From Nostoc sp. LEGE 06077 (GTDB lineage Bacteria > Cyanobacteriota > Cyanobacteriia > Cyanobacteriales > Nostocaceae), in NCBI RefSeq assembly GCF_015207705.1, contig NZ_JADEWI010000026.1, positions 1 to 64,000 on the forward strand: a stretch of DNA of 64,000 nt. Reading direction: 5' to 3'. Positions within the stretch are counted from its first letter, which is position 1, and every line of letters begins with the position of its first letter. The notes beneath the pieces are model-generated. The model made no database searches, was not told where the DNA came from, and was given only the letters and a program-made list of their open reading frames with translations. Both the position numbers and the translations under genes were made by a program. Positions 27,670 through 37,257 of the stretch are shown here, piece after piece.

Positions 27670-27780
27670 CGCTTTCAAATATTTATATTTGACATCTGAA
27701 CCAGGCTTATCACCAGTATGTTGATTCAGATGAACTGGCCTGATAGTTCCTGCCAGTAGCTACTCCCCTTCGATTAACCT
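27660..27780 (-). ncRNA. yybP-ykoY manganese riboswitch aptamer
   Basis: Read on the minus strand, the 5' core AAGGGGAGTAGC (27770-27759) and the 3' core GCGAGACCTT (27672-27663) match the two most conserved blocks of the yybP-ykoY class. Between them are paired arms such as ACTGGC/GCCAGT, CATCTGAA/TTCAGATG and a short CAAATA/TATTTG hairpin, and the TCAACAT element that precedes the second internal-loop strand in this family. The class senses Mn2+ and controls Mn exporters, exactly the gene that follows. Confidence 0.88.
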
Positions 27781-27976
27781 AAATGTTACATCTATCTTTA
27801 GATAGAGTCAATCATTAAATTTTCCTGATTTTGGGAAACTACGATCATCTTAGCAGGTGACACAAAAAATTCACGATACTTTAGCCCAAACTCTTGCCGA
27901 GATCATTTTGATTGAGAAAGCGGATAAGTTCATTTTGCTTTCACCTATTAAAAATTTTGTAAAAATTTCCTATACA

Positions 27977-28906
27977 TCAAATACTAATATTGTCTCCCCC
28001 CTGGGGATTAATAGCTAATCGCAACACTGATAAACCTAAAATTATTAAAAATAATACCAGCCCAATTGTGCAAGCATAGCTAATTTCTAAATTACTAAAA
28101 GCTTGTTCGTATAAATAATAAACAATAGTTTTGGAACTATCCAATGGCCCGCCTTGGGTCATAATATACACTTCTTCAAAAACTTTCGTTGCCGAAATCG
28201 CCGAAATTACTGCGACTAAAGCTAAATAAGGTCTCATTAAAGGTATAGTAATATCCCAATGTTTGCGAATACCATCTGAGCCATCAATAGCTGCGGCTTC
28301 GTACACATCAGCGGGAATAGATTGTAACCCAGCTAAATAAATTACCATGTAATAGCCTAATCCTTTCCAAATAGTGACAGCCATAACACTGGCCAGAGAA
28401 ATTGGTACAATCCCCAAAATTTTATCTGGACTAGTTAACCAAGGAATTCCTTCGGGGAAAATTCCCAAAGTTTTCAGCAACTGATTAAGTAGGCCGTTTT
28501 CTGCATATAACCATTTCCAGGCTATACCTGCAACTACCATTGAGATAACTACTGGGGTGTAATATGCGGCTCTAAACCAACTGACTCCCAGCAATTTTTG
28601 ATTGACTAAAATTGCTAACCCTAAAGGAGCAATTACCAAAATTGGTACTACACCCACCAGATAAAGAAAAGTATTTTCTAAAGTTTTCCAAAAAACTGCG
28701 TCCTTCCACAGACGTAAAAAATTAGCAAAGCCTATCCATTGTGGCGGTTGAGAAATATCTTCGTAGCTGGTGAAACTGAGGTAAAAGGCTTGTAACGCAG
28801 GCCAAAAAACAGTTAACCCCAACAGCACTAAAGCAGGTAGCAAAAACAAATATGGAGTGAGTCGTTGTTGAATGATAATCCAATCTTTAGATGTCAGTTG
28901 ACTCAT
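27977..28906 (-). CDS. Sugar ABC transporter permease (MalF/UgpA type)
   Basis: This 309-residue inner-membrane protein has six membrane segments and the EAA loop EAAAIDGSDGIRKHWDITIPLMRP that contacts the ATPase. Sequence type is carbohydrate uptake family CUT1 (MalF/UgpA/GgtC-like). It stands alone: no second permease, ATPase or binding protein adjoins it, although a CUT1-type binding protein gene starts beyond the right edge of the window. Split CUT1 systems sharing a common ATPase are normal in cyanobacteria. The start is ATG at 28906. Substrate unknown. Confidence 0.92.
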   Translation of the reverse strand: MSQLTSKDWIIIQQRLTPYLFLLPALVLLGLTVFWPALQAFYLSFTSYEDISQPPQWIGFANFLRLWKDAVFWKTLENTFLYLVGVVPILVIAPLGLAILVNQKLLGVSWFRAAYYTPVVISMVVAGIAWKWLYAENGLLNQLLKTLGIFPEGIPWLTSPDKILGIVPISLASVMAVTIWKGLGYYMVIYLAGLQSIPADVYEAAAIDGSDGIRKHWDITIPLMRPYLALVAVISAISATKVFEEVYIMTQGGPLDSSKTIVYYLYEQAFSNLEISYACTIGLVLFLIILGLSVLRLAINPQGGDNISI

Positions 28907-29126
28907 AAGAGTGTTGGTGAGACGGAAAAGCTAACTCATATTACACGAATAGATACAGTTGGAGGGCGATCGCTCAAACACCATCTAAGTACTTTTTGGT
29001 ATATGTCTGTATTAATCACTTAAATTTATTAATTTAAAAAATAATAATATTTGTATTTATCAGAGGAACAGCATAAATTAAACCCATAAAGAAAAACCAA
29101 ACGGGAATCACCTAAAGAGGTAAATT

Positions 29127-29738
29127 ATGAATCCAGTAGTTAGACAAAAATCACAGCCGCCACAAATTCCCACGGAAGAATTAACTCGCGGACAACACCT
29201 AGCTGATAAACTAGCATCTCAGGTAGGTTCTTGGAAATTTCTGATTTGCCAAAGTACCATCTTAGCTGGATGGGTGGGAATGAACTTAGCACCAGGAGTT
29301 CCTCATTGGGATGAGTCACCATTCATTATGCTCAACTTGGTGTTTTCCTTCGCTTCAGCTTACACAGCACCAATAGTTTTAATGAGTCAAAACCGTCAAT
29401 CTGAGACTGACCGCATCAACGCGGAAATTGACCATCAAGTAAACTTACGCGCCGGACAAAACATTGAACTACTTCATGAAAAGTTAGATACATTACACAC
29501 TCAACAAATTGCTGAACTAACTCAAATTGTGAAAGAACAACAGCAAATGCTGCGAGAAATGAAAGTAAATTTAGCAGCTACTTCCAAAGAAATTAAAGAT
29601 AATCGTATCGCCTTAGCACCAGGACTGATTGTGCAAATTAACGATAAATTTCCTAAAGAAGCACCTGTTAACCCAGCCAAAAAACAACATAAATCAGTTG
29701 GCGATAATGCCAAAGTGATTGATCAATATATTCGTTGA
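29127..29738 (+). CDS. DUF1003 membrane protein
   Basis: This 203-residue protein has two membrane segments (about 37-55 and 68-88) and the DUF1003 core: GSWKFLICQSTILAGWVGMN, then PFIMLNLVFSFASAYTAPIVLMSQNRQ. A long hydrophilic, probably coiled-coil tail follows (residues 90-165). Function is unknown; some relatives sit next to cation transporters. It starts with ATG at 29127 after AAAGAGG. It is 247 nt upstream of a CadD-like transporter on the same strand. Confidence 0.9.
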   Translation: MNPVVRQKSQPPQIPTEELTRGQHLADKLASQVGSWKFLICQSTILAGWVGMNLAPGVPHWDESPFIMLNLVFSFASAYTAPIVLMSQNRQSETDRINAEIDHQVNLRAGQNIELLHEKLDTLHTQQIAELTQIVKEQQQMLREMKVNLAATSKEIKDNRIALAPGLIVQINDKFPKEAPVNPAKKQHKSVGDNAKVIDQYIR

Positions 29739-29985
29739 TAATCATGAATTACCAACAGTGAGAGTCTAAATTTTAAATATCTCGATCCAGTTCTAGACTA
29801 AAATCTTGACTCTACCACTTTGAACTTAGAACCAGCATTTGCAGTATTTTCCGAAAATCAAATATTCAGTTAACTTGTGATGTTACATCTCTACGTTTGA
29901 CAAAGTAGCAACTTCCCAAGTATTCGCAGACATAAATCAAGAACAAGACACACAACATCAATGTGTAGATAAAGGAGAAATATAA

Positions 29986-30708
29986 ATGAATGGAATTTTT
30001 TCTGGAATTCCCACTGGGATAACAGCTTTTACCGCTACAAATTTGGATGATTTAGTCATTCTGACGCTGTTATTTTCTCAAGTAAATACACATTTACGTC
30101 GTCGGCACATTGTAATTGGTCAATATCTTGGTTTTAGTACATTGGTAATTGCTAGTTTAGCTGGTTTTCTGGGTGGTTTAGTTTTACCATCTCATTGGAT
30201 GGGGTTTCTCGGTTTTGCACCTATCGCTATTGGGCTAAATCGTTTATTGAATGCAGATAAAGATTCACCATCAACAACAGAATCAGAGCAAGAATTAACT
30301 AAATCTTCTCCCTTTTCTGGCTTTTTATCTTCTCAATCTTTGAGTGTAGCTGCGATTACTATTGGTAATGGTAGTGATAACATTAGTATTTATATGCCAT
30401 TATTTGCTAATGCAGACTTCTCTAGTTTACTAGTTATTATTGCCGTATTTTTATCACTAGTTGGTGTTTGGTGCTATGGAACATATAAACTTACCTGCCA
30501 ACCAGCTATCTGTAATTTAATTTCGCAATATGGTAACAATATTGTTCCCTTTGTGTTGATTGGTTTAGGTGTCTTCATCATTTTAGATAGTGCTTCATTA
30601 CCACCAATTGCTTTAGCAGTTAGCTGTCTAGTATTAACGGGATTAGTCAAACTGTATGGTATCAATGCACAGACAGAAACATCGGCAGATGCTGACTGGC
30701 AAATTTAG
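29986..30708 (+). CDS. CadD-like cadmium/cation transporter
   Basis: This 240-residue membrane protein with about six hydrophobic segments belongs to the cadmium-resistance transporter family (CadD/LysE-like fold). Visible are the N-terminal FTATNLDDLVILTLLFSQV and the middle TIGNGSDNISIYMPLFA, both with the Asp/Asn pairs expected to bind a cation. It probably exports Cd2+ or another divalent ion. It starts with ATG at 29986 after AAAGGAG. A secreted protein gene follows with little spacing, so the two may be one operon. Confidence 0.9.
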   Translation: MNGIFSGIPTGITAFTATNLDDLVILTLLFSQVNTHLRRRHIVIGQYLGFSTLVIASLAGFLGGLVLPSHWMGFLGFAPIAIGLNRLLNADKDSPSTTESEQELTKSSPFSGFLSSQSLSVAAITIGNGSDNISIYMPLFANADFSSLLVIIAVFLSLVGVWCYGTYKLTCQPAICNLISQYGNNIVPFVLIGLGVFIILDSASLPPIALAVSCLVLTGLVKLYGINAQTETSADADWQI

Positions 30709-30774
30709 TAATCAATGTTTGTGAATCCAGTCAGACCAATTCCCCAAATTTTTACACTCAATAGGATAAATCTC

Positions 30775-31395
30775 ATGAAATTCTTCCGCATTGCGCTTGT
30801 AACTTTAGTACTTTTAGTAAATTTAGTCATCGCCCCACCTTCTTGGGCTAGTAAACCAAATCTAACACAGGGTACTGATTACACCGAAGTTACACAAGCA
30901 ATTGATAACCTTGTAAAATTAAAAGAAACTCCGGCTGATTCACCATATACCCCAGAAGAAATTGCCCAGAAATTGGGTGATTTAAAATTACAAAAATATA
31001 TTTTAGAAACAGCCCAAGATTGGGCGCAGTGTCGTAATGAAACGGGTAAAACCTTGGCTGTTTATGCACATAAGCCGAAAAAGTTAGCTCAAGGCAATAC
31101 TCTCTACTTTTTGGGTAATGGTCAAGTTACTGATAATGATTGGGATTGTGATGGTGTTTATTTACCAATTGGGACTAAATTACCTGGAGATACAGAAGGA
31201 TTAACAGAACCTTTGGCTATTAAAGTTGTTGATGGTACTCAATTAGTAGCAAAAACTAATCTGGAGACTGGTGTTGTGGAATTTAATATCACCCCTGCGA
31301 ATGTATTCAAATCAGGTGGCATTGATTGGTTAATTCCTAATTTGACACAAGCTGATATTGATGCCAAAATTCCTGACGCACCAATTGAAGATTAA
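30775..31395 (+). CDS. Secreted protein of unknown function
   Basis: The product is 206 residues starting at the ATG at 30775 (AGGA upstream), which gives a clean signal peptide (KFFRIALVTLVLLVNLVIAPPSWA). An in-frame start at 30715 would put 20 polar residues before the signal and is rejected. The mature part is about 180 residues with one Cys pair (AQCRNE, WDCDGV). It is rich in beta strands and has no recognised motif. It lies 66 nt after the CadD-like gene and should be periplasmic or lumenal; a link with metal handling is only positional. Confidence 0.7.
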   Translation: MKFFRIALVTLVLLVNLVIAPPSWASKPNLTQGTDYTEVTQAIDNLVKLKETPADSPYTPEEIAQKLGDLKLQKYILETAQDWAQCRNETGKTLAVYAHKPKKLAQGNTLYFLGNGQVTDNDWDCDGVYLPIGTKLPGDTEGLTEPLAIKVVDGTQLVAKTNLETGVVEFNITPANVFKSGGIDWLIPNLTQADIDAKIPDAPIED

Positions 31396-31427
31396 AATTG
31401 ATTCATTTTCAATAATGGGTGAACAAT

Positions 31428-31463
31428 CAAATCCCCGATTTTCTTTGAAAAGTCGGGGATTTG
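31428..31463. terminator. Hairpin after the secreted-protein gene
   Basis: CAAATCCCCGA (31428-31438) and TCGGGGATTTG (31453-31463) form an 11-bp stem that continues inward with TTTTC/GAAAA. There is no clean T-run, so termination or transcript-end protection are both possible. Confidence 0.55.
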
Positions 31464-31630
31464 AACTATAGATATAAAAAGTTTAGATAATTTTTTGCTG
31501 GCGATCGCACTTTGTGGATAAACTTAGCATTTACCCTAGAAAAAGCGATCGCGGCCAATATGCACTTCCCACTCTACAACTCGCGCGGAGTCTGCTAAAA
31601 TCCCACTTTTTTCACAGATGAAACGAGATA

Positions 31631-34093
31631 TCAAGATTCACCGACCAAGGTAAATGCAGCCCATTCGTAGGGACTGGAGTATTGTTTCATTGTTGACAGC
31701 ATAGCGTTTCTTAATGCAGCAACTTCATCAGGATTTTGCCGCAGATTTTGATAAAACTTAGTCATCAAGAATTCTGTGGCATCATCGGATACTGCCCATA
31801 AGGAAACGATAACACTGGATGCACCAGCACTAATCAATGAGCGAGAGAGTCCTACAACTCCATCACCAGTAATGCGTCCTTCGCCAGTGTCACAGGCGCT
31901 CAGGACAACTAATACAGCATTAAGGTTCAGACTCAGAATTTCATCAGATGTGAGTAACCCATCATTAATTTGACCAGTATGGTCAGGGGCTAGAGCGATC
32001 GCTCCAGGCACACCCAATCCTTTAAAATCATCAAGTAGCCCATGAGTGGCTAAATGGATAATTCTCGCTTTCTTCATCTGTTGCACTATAGAAGCTTTTG
32101 TGGCAACTTTCCCAGTCATTGGCTTAGTTTTCAGGAGTCTGGCAACTTCAATAGCTTCGGCTTCCGCACCGGGTAAAGTTGGTAACTCCTGCGGTTGTTC
32201 ACCAGTTTTAGTTATGATGCTTGGCATAGTTGGATTTCCTACTACTAAAGCATTTTTGCCTTGTAGAGAAGCAAAAGTGTGACTACCGGTACGTTCTCGT
32301 TTCTGGCTGATCAGATTTAACACCTGTATGGCTGGGGCTGTGAGGATACTGTATTTTTCGATTAAGTAGTGATTATTTTGGTCTTTGAGTGCTGCAAATG
32401 GAACTAAAAATAGTTCATTTTGAGGAATGAAAATAATATGTTGATTTGAATTAGTGGGCAATAAATTGGCGATTGGTTCAATTAAGAGTTTGTATAGTTG
32501 CTTTTGTTGGCTGATTTGAGAAACTACCTCGCTTTTTGGTGCTGGGGATCTACCGCGACCTCTCAAACCAAGAGAATTCCGACTACTGCTCACAAGTTCT
32601 GCTAGAGGTGTCAGTGGGAGATCAACTTGCTTAAAACTAACTACACCTGTTGGCTGAACTACCCAAATATAAAGTAGTTTATCGGAAACAATTGAATACT
32701 CAACAAGTGTAGCTTTTTGTTTTTTTGCCAGAAGCTGTATTTGGTTGATTGTTAAGGGTTTAGTAACCGATGGATTTTGGGGGTTGAGTAATAGCCGTGA
32801 GGTTAATAATTCTACAAAAGCTTTGCTTCTACCACGTTCGGCAATTTCTAAAGCCGAATTAATTTTCCCTTCAGCAATCAAAGCTTGTTGCAAGTGACGG
32901 TATGTTTGAACTTGAGTGTCAAAAATTGAAACTTTATAAACATCTGTTAATCCTGGTCGCAGAGATTCCCAAATATTAATTGCCGTCATTAGCATTTTTT
33001 CAGCAGCATCTGCTTGACCTATTTCTAACAAGGTACTGCCTAAGCTAGTACGGGTTAATGCTTCGGCTGGTGGGTCTTTCTGTTCTATAGTTATTGCCAG
33101 AACCTGCTGATATAAATTTAATGCTTTGGGGTACTGCTTGAGATTCTGATAAACAACCCCCGTTTCATGAAGAGTTGCACCTTCAAGGCGACGATAACCT
33201 GATTGTTGAGTGATTGTCAGAGCTTGCTGATATAAATTTAATGCTTTGGGGTACTGCCCCTGATTACTGTAAACTCTCCCCAGAGACAGTAAACTGGCAG
33301 CTTGTTCAACGCGATCGCCTACCATTCTCCCAATTTCCCAAGCTGCTTGTAAAGATGACAGTGCTTTTTGGTATTGTTGGGAACTGTTGTATACTTCGCC
33401 AAGACTTCTCAATGCAATTCCTTCACCGGAACGATTATGCATTTCTCTCATAATTGTCAGACTTTGTTGCAATAAACGCAGTGATTTCGGATACTCTCCC
33501 ACACTTGTATATAGTTGTCCAATGTAGGTTAATGTCGTTCCTTCGCTAGACCGTGCAAGGTTTTTACTCTCTTGATCACCTACTTTCTGAAAAATTGCTA
33601 ATGCTTGTTGATGAAATTTTAGGGCTGTGGCGTACTGTCCTAAATTTTGATAACTTAATCCAATATTGCTCAGAGTAATACCTTCATTAATGCTTGAAGT
33701 TTTAGTCAAGTTATCTTGATGAGAACCGCGGTATTTATGGAAAATTGCTAAGACTTGTTGATATAACGCGATCGCTTTTGTATCTTGCCCCAAAGTCTGA
33801 TTTATTTTCCCCATATAGTTCAAGATATTCACTTGATCTTGAGGCTGATCGTCTTTGAGCAGAATTAAGCTGCGGCCAAACGTCTCTAAAGCTTTTTGCA
33901 AATCTCCTTTTCTATACTGCTGCACACCTTTTGTGTATAGCCGCAAAGCTTCATTGCGGTCTTTTAAAAGTATCTGTGCCGATGCAATTGGCATTTCTCC
34001 AGAGATTTTAGCCGTCTGTATGTCACAATTGAGAGACAATAGAAGACTTAGAGGCATAGACGACAGCAAGCAGTAAATTAGCCTAGTGTCCAT
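31631..34093 (-). CDS. TPR-CHAT caspase-like peptidase protein
   Basis: This 820-residue protein starts with a hydrophobic segment (signal or anchor), followed by eight to nine tetratricopeptide repeats (about 45-400, each with the Y..AL..YQQAL pattern) and a C-terminal CHAT domain (about 510-818). The catalytic pair of the caspase-haemoglobinase fold is present: His near 683 in IHLATHGLLDD and Cys near 734 in VLSACDTGEG. TPR-CHAT proteins include protease partners in gRAMP/Craspase and gasdermin defence systems, but secreted, stand-alone forms like this are abundant in filamentous cyanobacteria and their substrates are unknown. It starts with ATG at 34093. Confidence 0.92.
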   Translation of the reverse strand: MDTRLIYCLLSSMPLSLLLSLNCDIQTAKISGEMPIASAQILLKDRNEALRLYTKGVQQYRKGDLQKALETFGRSLILLKDDQPQDQVNILNYMGKINQTLGQDTKAIALYQQVLAIFHKYRGSHQDNLTKTSSINEGITLSNIGLSYQNLGQYATALKFHQQALAIFQKVGDQESKNLARSSEGTTLTYIGQLYTSVGEYPKSLRLLQQSLTIMREMHNRSGEGIALRSLGEVYNSSQQYQKALSSLQAAWEIGRMVGDRVEQAASLLSLGRVYSNQGQYPKALNLYQQALTITQQSGYRRLEGATLHETGVVYQNLKQYPKALNLYQQVLAITIEQKDPPAEALTRTSLGSTLLEIGQADAAEKMLMTAINIWESLRPGLTDVYKVSIFDTQVQTYRHLQQALIAEGKINSALEIAERGRSKAFVELLTSRLLLNPQNPSVTKPLTINQIQLLAKKQKATLVEYSIVSDKLLYIWVVQPTGVVSFKQVDLPLTPLAELVSSSRNSLGLRGRGRSPAPKSEVVSQISQQKQLYKLLIEPIANLLPTNSNQHIIFIPQNELFLVPFAALKDQNNHYLIEKYSILTAPAIQVLNLISQKRERTGSHTFASLQGKNALVVGNPTMPSIITKTGEQPQELPTLPGAEAEAIEVARLLKTKPMTGKVATKASIVQQMKKARIIHLATHGLLDDFKGLGVPGAIALAPDHTGQINDGLLTSDEILSLNLNAVLVVLSACDTGEGRITGDGVVGLSRSLISAGASSVIVSLWAVSDDATEFLMTKFYQNLRQNPDEVAALRNAMLSTMKQYSSPYEWAAFTLVGES

Positions 34094-34404
34094 GATAAAA
34101 TTACTCCATCAAAAGTATGGAACAAGACTAATCTGAAGACATATGTGTTAAATCAATACTGTTCGGATAAGGTTAAGAATTGACTTTATTCTCAAAACTG
34201 GAACATAATAATCAACATTTTGAGAATCTCAAAATTGAAATTTTTGGTTAACCTAAATGTATTGAGTGTTGAATGCCCTTGAAGATAAATACAGCCTTGA
34301 GATTAGAATTTTAGACCACATTCTGCCTTTTAGTTCAGAAATAACATTAATATATAATTAACAAGGAACACACAAAAGATAACTTTCAACTTGTAAATTG
34401 CTCG
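34094..34404. other. Intergenic region upstream of the TPR-CHAT gene
   Basis: This is 311 AT-rich bases with no ORF or strong hairpin. It presumably holds the TPR-CHAT promoter and the 3' end of the small gene at 34405. Confidence 0.4.
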
Positions 34405-34665
34405 TTACCACTTCAAAAACGAAGCTTCAATTCCTTGTTCACGCCTAATTTTGCTGTCTTTCTCAAACCAACTAATAATTTGCTGAGTTGTTAAATCTTC
34501 AATAGTAACGTTGTATTCTTGAGCAATTTGCTGCAAGAGTTTATGGGATGAAATAGTCAATCTTGTTAAAAACTTTTCTGGGGAAGATAGCAAAGCTGCG
34601 TCAACTTTTGCAGACTCTTCCAAAGTTAAAAACTGGGTTGATGGTTGCTGTGATGGTAAATCCAT
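34405..34665 (-). CDS. Small hypothetical protein
   Basis: This 86-residue acidic protein has no signal peptide or Cys. Predicted helices cover most of it, with LTRLTISSHKLLQQIAQEYN in the middle and a Trp-ended C-terminus (ASFLKW). I do not recognise a family; similar small ORFs are common in Nostocales. It lies on the same strand as sufR and upstream of the TPR-CHAT gene. It starts with ATG at 34665. Confidence 0.6.
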   Translation of the reverse strand: MDLPSQQPSTQFLTLEESAKVDAALLSSPEKFLTRLTISSHKLLQQIAQEYNVTIEDLTTQQIISWFEKDSKIRREQGIEASFLKW

Positions 34666-34830
34666 AAATTAGTTAATAGTCATTTGTCAATAGTCATTGG
34701 TCAATACTGCTGAGTCAGATAATTTTCCTCTCAACTCTTAGCTGTTGACTTGATAATTAGTAAAATCTATCACTAATTTGGCTATTAACCTTATCCTAAT
34801 GTGGATATGAATTAGAAATTAATTCCGTAG

Positions 34831-35520
34831 TTATTGACGAGCCTGGACTAAATAGCCACAGCGATGCTCACCGTTGATAATCCAGTGAGTACGTTCTACG
34901 ATACAGTCTGGTAGCACAGCGGCAAACATTTCCAATTCGTGACCGCAGATGCTAGGAAAAGACTCGGCGACGTTGGAAATGGCACAATGATGCTCTATTA
35001 AAACAAAGCGATCGCCTTTATCGGCAGAATTTTGCTCCTCTGGTTCTACAGAGTGATACTCTGCCATGAATCCTTCGGCTTTTCGCAACTGAACTAAAGT
35101 TTCTACCCGTTCTTTTAAAGAACCTTTACCGACGCGATCGCGGTATTCTTGGGCTTTGCGTTCCCATTGTTTTTGTAAAATTGTCTTCATTTTGTCGTGG
35201 CCGACGGTTTCTGCTAAGGTATCCAGCAGTGAAACGGCAAATTCGCCGTAACCATCACCAAAGCGATCGCTTGTTGTACGATGTAGGCGATCGCGTCCTT
35301 GACGACTCAGTTCATAAATATGTTGTGGCCGCCCCATCCCCGCCTGTGCAGTAGATGAATAGGTAATCAATTCCTCCGTCTCCAAATCTTTGAGATGACG
35401 ACGAATTGCTTGCGGACTAACATTTAAAACTTCTGAAAGCTCCAAAGCGGTTGCTTGTGAGTGTTTTAGCAGATATTCGAGGATCTCTTGCTTCGTTGAG
35501 GACTGCTGGGTAGTCGCCAT
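34831..35520 (-). CDS. sufR: Iron-sulfur cluster biogenesis repressor SufR
   Basis: SufR is a DeoR/ArsR-like winged-helix repressor that carries an Fe-S cluster and shuts off sufBCDS when cluster supply is sufficient. The 229-residue protein has its DNA-binding domain at about 10-75 (TALELSEVLNVSPQAIRRHLKDLE) and, in the C-terminal half, the Cys ligands in CAISNVAESFPSIC (CX12C) followed by PDCIVERTHWIINGEHRC. It is divergent from sufB, with two CAAC-N6-GTTG operators in between, as known for Synechocystis. It starts with ATG at 35520. Confidence 0.96.
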   Translation of the reverse strand: MATTQQSSTKQEILEYLLKHSQATALELSEVLNVSPQAIRRHLKDLETEELITYSSTAQAGMGRPQHIYELSRQGRDRLHRTTSDRFGDGYGEFAVSLLDTLAETVGHDKMKTILQKQWERKAQEYRDRVGKGSLKERVETLVQLRKAEGFMAEYHSVEPEEQNSADKGDRFVLIEHHCAISNVAESFPSICGHELEMFAAVLPDCIVERTHWIINGEHRCGYLVQARQ

Positions 35521-35557
35521 CTTAGTCCTAAAATTTTTTTAGAAAATTTGACTTTAA

Positions 35558-35571
35558 CAACATTGTTGTTG
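35558..35571. promoter_or_regulatory. SufR operator 1 (CAAC-N6-GTTG)
   Basis: CAACATTGTTGTTG at 35558-35571 fits the SufR site CAAC-N6-GTTG. It lies 37 bp from the sufR start codon and can serve autoregulation. Confidence 0.8.
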
Positions 35572-35599
35572 TTAATTTAGCGTAAAATGAAGATACATT

Positions 35600-35619
35600 A
35601 AACAACATCGATGTTGTTT
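35600..35619. promoter_or_regulatory. SufR operator 2 (perfect palindrome)
   Basis: The 20-bp perfect palindrome AAACAACATCGATGTTGTTT contains CAAC-ATCGAT-GTTG at 35603-35616. It lies 127 bp before sufB and is the stronger of the two SufR sites. Confidence 0.88.
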
Positions 35620-35745
35620 TAATCTCCATCCTTATTCTAACAGCCGTGTGAACCACTCGATAATGCGAGATCGGCATCGGCGAGAAACCAGCCCGTCTTC
35701 CATCCTTCAAGAGATCCATTTACGGAACACGAGAGACTACTACCG

Positions 35746-37185
35746 ATGAGTGCCACTGTCAAATCCCTAGTCAACCAACCTTACAAGTACGGCTTTATTA
35801 CAGATATCGAAGCCGATACCATCCCGCGTGGACTTAGTGAAGACGTTGTTCGCTTGATTTCCGCGAAGAAGAACGAGCCGGAATTCATGCTGGAGTTTCG
35901 TCTGAGAGCCTACCGCCAATGGCTAAAAATGACAGAACCAACTTGGCCTAGCGTCAAATATCCGCCGATTAATTATCAGGATATCATTTACTACTCTGCG
36001 CCCAAGCAAAAGAAAGAAAAGCTCAACAGCTTAGACGAAGTAGATCCGACGCTCCTGGAAACCTTCGAGAAGCTTGGTATTTCCCTGTCAGAACAAAAGC
36101 GACTCGCAAATGTCGCCGTCGATGCCATTTTTGATAGCGTTTCCGTCGCTACTACCTTCAAAGAAAAACTAGCTGAAGACGGCGTTATCTTCTGTTCCAT
36201 TTCCGAAGCACTGCGGGAATACCCAGAATTAATCAAGAAATATTTGGGGAGTGTTGTCCCCATTGCTGATAACTATTTTGCTGCTTTAAACGCCGCTGTT
36301 TTCAGTGATGGCTCCTTTGTCTACATTCCCAAAGGCGTAAAATGCCCAATGGAATTGTCTACCTACTTCCGCATCAACTCTGGCGATACGGGACAGTTTG
36401 AACGGACTTTGATTGTTGCTGAAGAAGGTAGCTATGTTTCCTATTTGGAAGGTTGCACCGCGCCAATGTATGACAGCAACCAACTCCACGCCGCAGTAGT
36501 GGAACTGGTGGCTTTGGATAATGCGGAAATTAAATATTCTACTGTGCAGAACTGGTACGCCGGCGATGTTAACGGTAAAGGTGGGATTTACAATTTCGTT
36601 ACCAAGCGCGGCTTGTGTCAAGGTGTAAATTCTAAGATTTCCTGGACTCAGGTAGAAACTGGTTCCGCGATTACTTGGAAGTATCCTAGCTGTGTGTTAG
36701 TTGGGGATAACTCTGTGGGTGAGTTCTACTCGGTGGCGTTGACAAACAATATGCAGCAAGCCGACACCGGGACGAAGATGATTCATGTCGGTAAGAATAC
36801 TCGCAGTACGATTATTTCTAAAGGAATCTCCGCAGGTAATTCTAGTAACAGTTACCGGGGTTTGGTGAAAATCAACCCGAAGGCTGAAGGCGCGAGAAAT
36901 TATTCTCAGTGCGACTCTATGTTAATTGGGGATAATGCTCACGCTAATACTTTCCCTTATATTCAAGTCCAAAATAAAGCTGCAAAAGTGGAGCATGAAG
37001 CTTCGACTTCTAAAATTGGCGAAGATCAGCTATTTTTCTTTGCTCAACGGGGAATTTCTTCTGAAGATGCTATTTCGATGATGATTAGCGGTTTCTGTAA
37101 GGATGTGTTTAATCAGCTACCAATGGAGTTTGCGGTGGAGGCTGATAAGTTGTTGAGTTTGAAACTAGAGGGTAGTGTGGGTTAG
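35746..37185 (+). CDS. sufB: Fe-S cluster assembly scaffold SufB
   Basis: SufB forms the SufBC2D scaffold on which Fe-S clusters are built in the cytosol. The 479-residue sequence is full length, with the family's beta-helix core and the active-site region [20 protein letters not shown] followed by [15 protein letters not shown]. It starts with ATG at 35746 and is first of sufBCDS, under divergent control by SufR. No intein interrupts it, although SufB is a frequent intein site in cyanobacteria. Confidence 0.98.
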   Translation: MSATVKSLVNQPYKYGFITDIEADTIPRGLSEDVVRLISAKKNEPEFMLEFRLRAYRQWLKMTEPTWPSVKYPPINYQDIIYYSAPKQKKEKLNSLDEVDPTLLETFEKLGISLSEQKRLANVAVDAIFDSVSVATTFKEKLAEDGVIFCSISEALREYPELIKKYLGSVVPIADNYFAALNAAVFSDGSFVYIPKGVKCPMELSTYFRINSGDTGQFERTLIVAEEGSYVSYLEGCTAPMYDSNQLHAAVVELVALDNAEIKYSTVQNWYAGDVNGKGGIYNFVTKRGLCQGVNSKISWTQVETGSAITWKYPSCVLVGDNSVGEFYSVALTNNMQQADTGTKMIHVGKNTRSTIISKGISAGNSSNSYRGLVKINPKAEGARNYSQCDSMLIGDNAHANTFPYIQVQNKAAKVEHEASTSKIGEDQLFFFAQRGISSEDAISMMISGFCKDVFNQLPMEFAVEADKLLSLKLEGSVG

Positions 37186-37188
37186 GTT

Positions 37189-37257
37189 TTAAACGCAAAG
37201 TGGCGCTAAGGTATGCGCTAAGGTGCGCGGAGAGAAAAGAGAGAAGAGAGAGAGAAG
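37189..37257. repeat. Short repeat tract between sufB and sufC
   Basis: The tract contains two imperfect copies of GCGCTAAGGT (about 37203-37224) and then a purine run of AGAGA units (37231-37257) that supplies the sufC ribosome-binding region. It resembles the 'cgcaaagg/cgcagagg' repeats of Nostoc genomes. Confidence 0.6.

Noticed and set aside
31631-34093. TPR-CHAT as part of a type III-E CRISPR or gasdermin system
   Set aside because: No gRAMP, CRISPR array or gasdermin-like gene is nearby and the protein looks exported.
35746-37185. Intein in SufB
   Set aside because: The frame is uninterrupted and of normal length.
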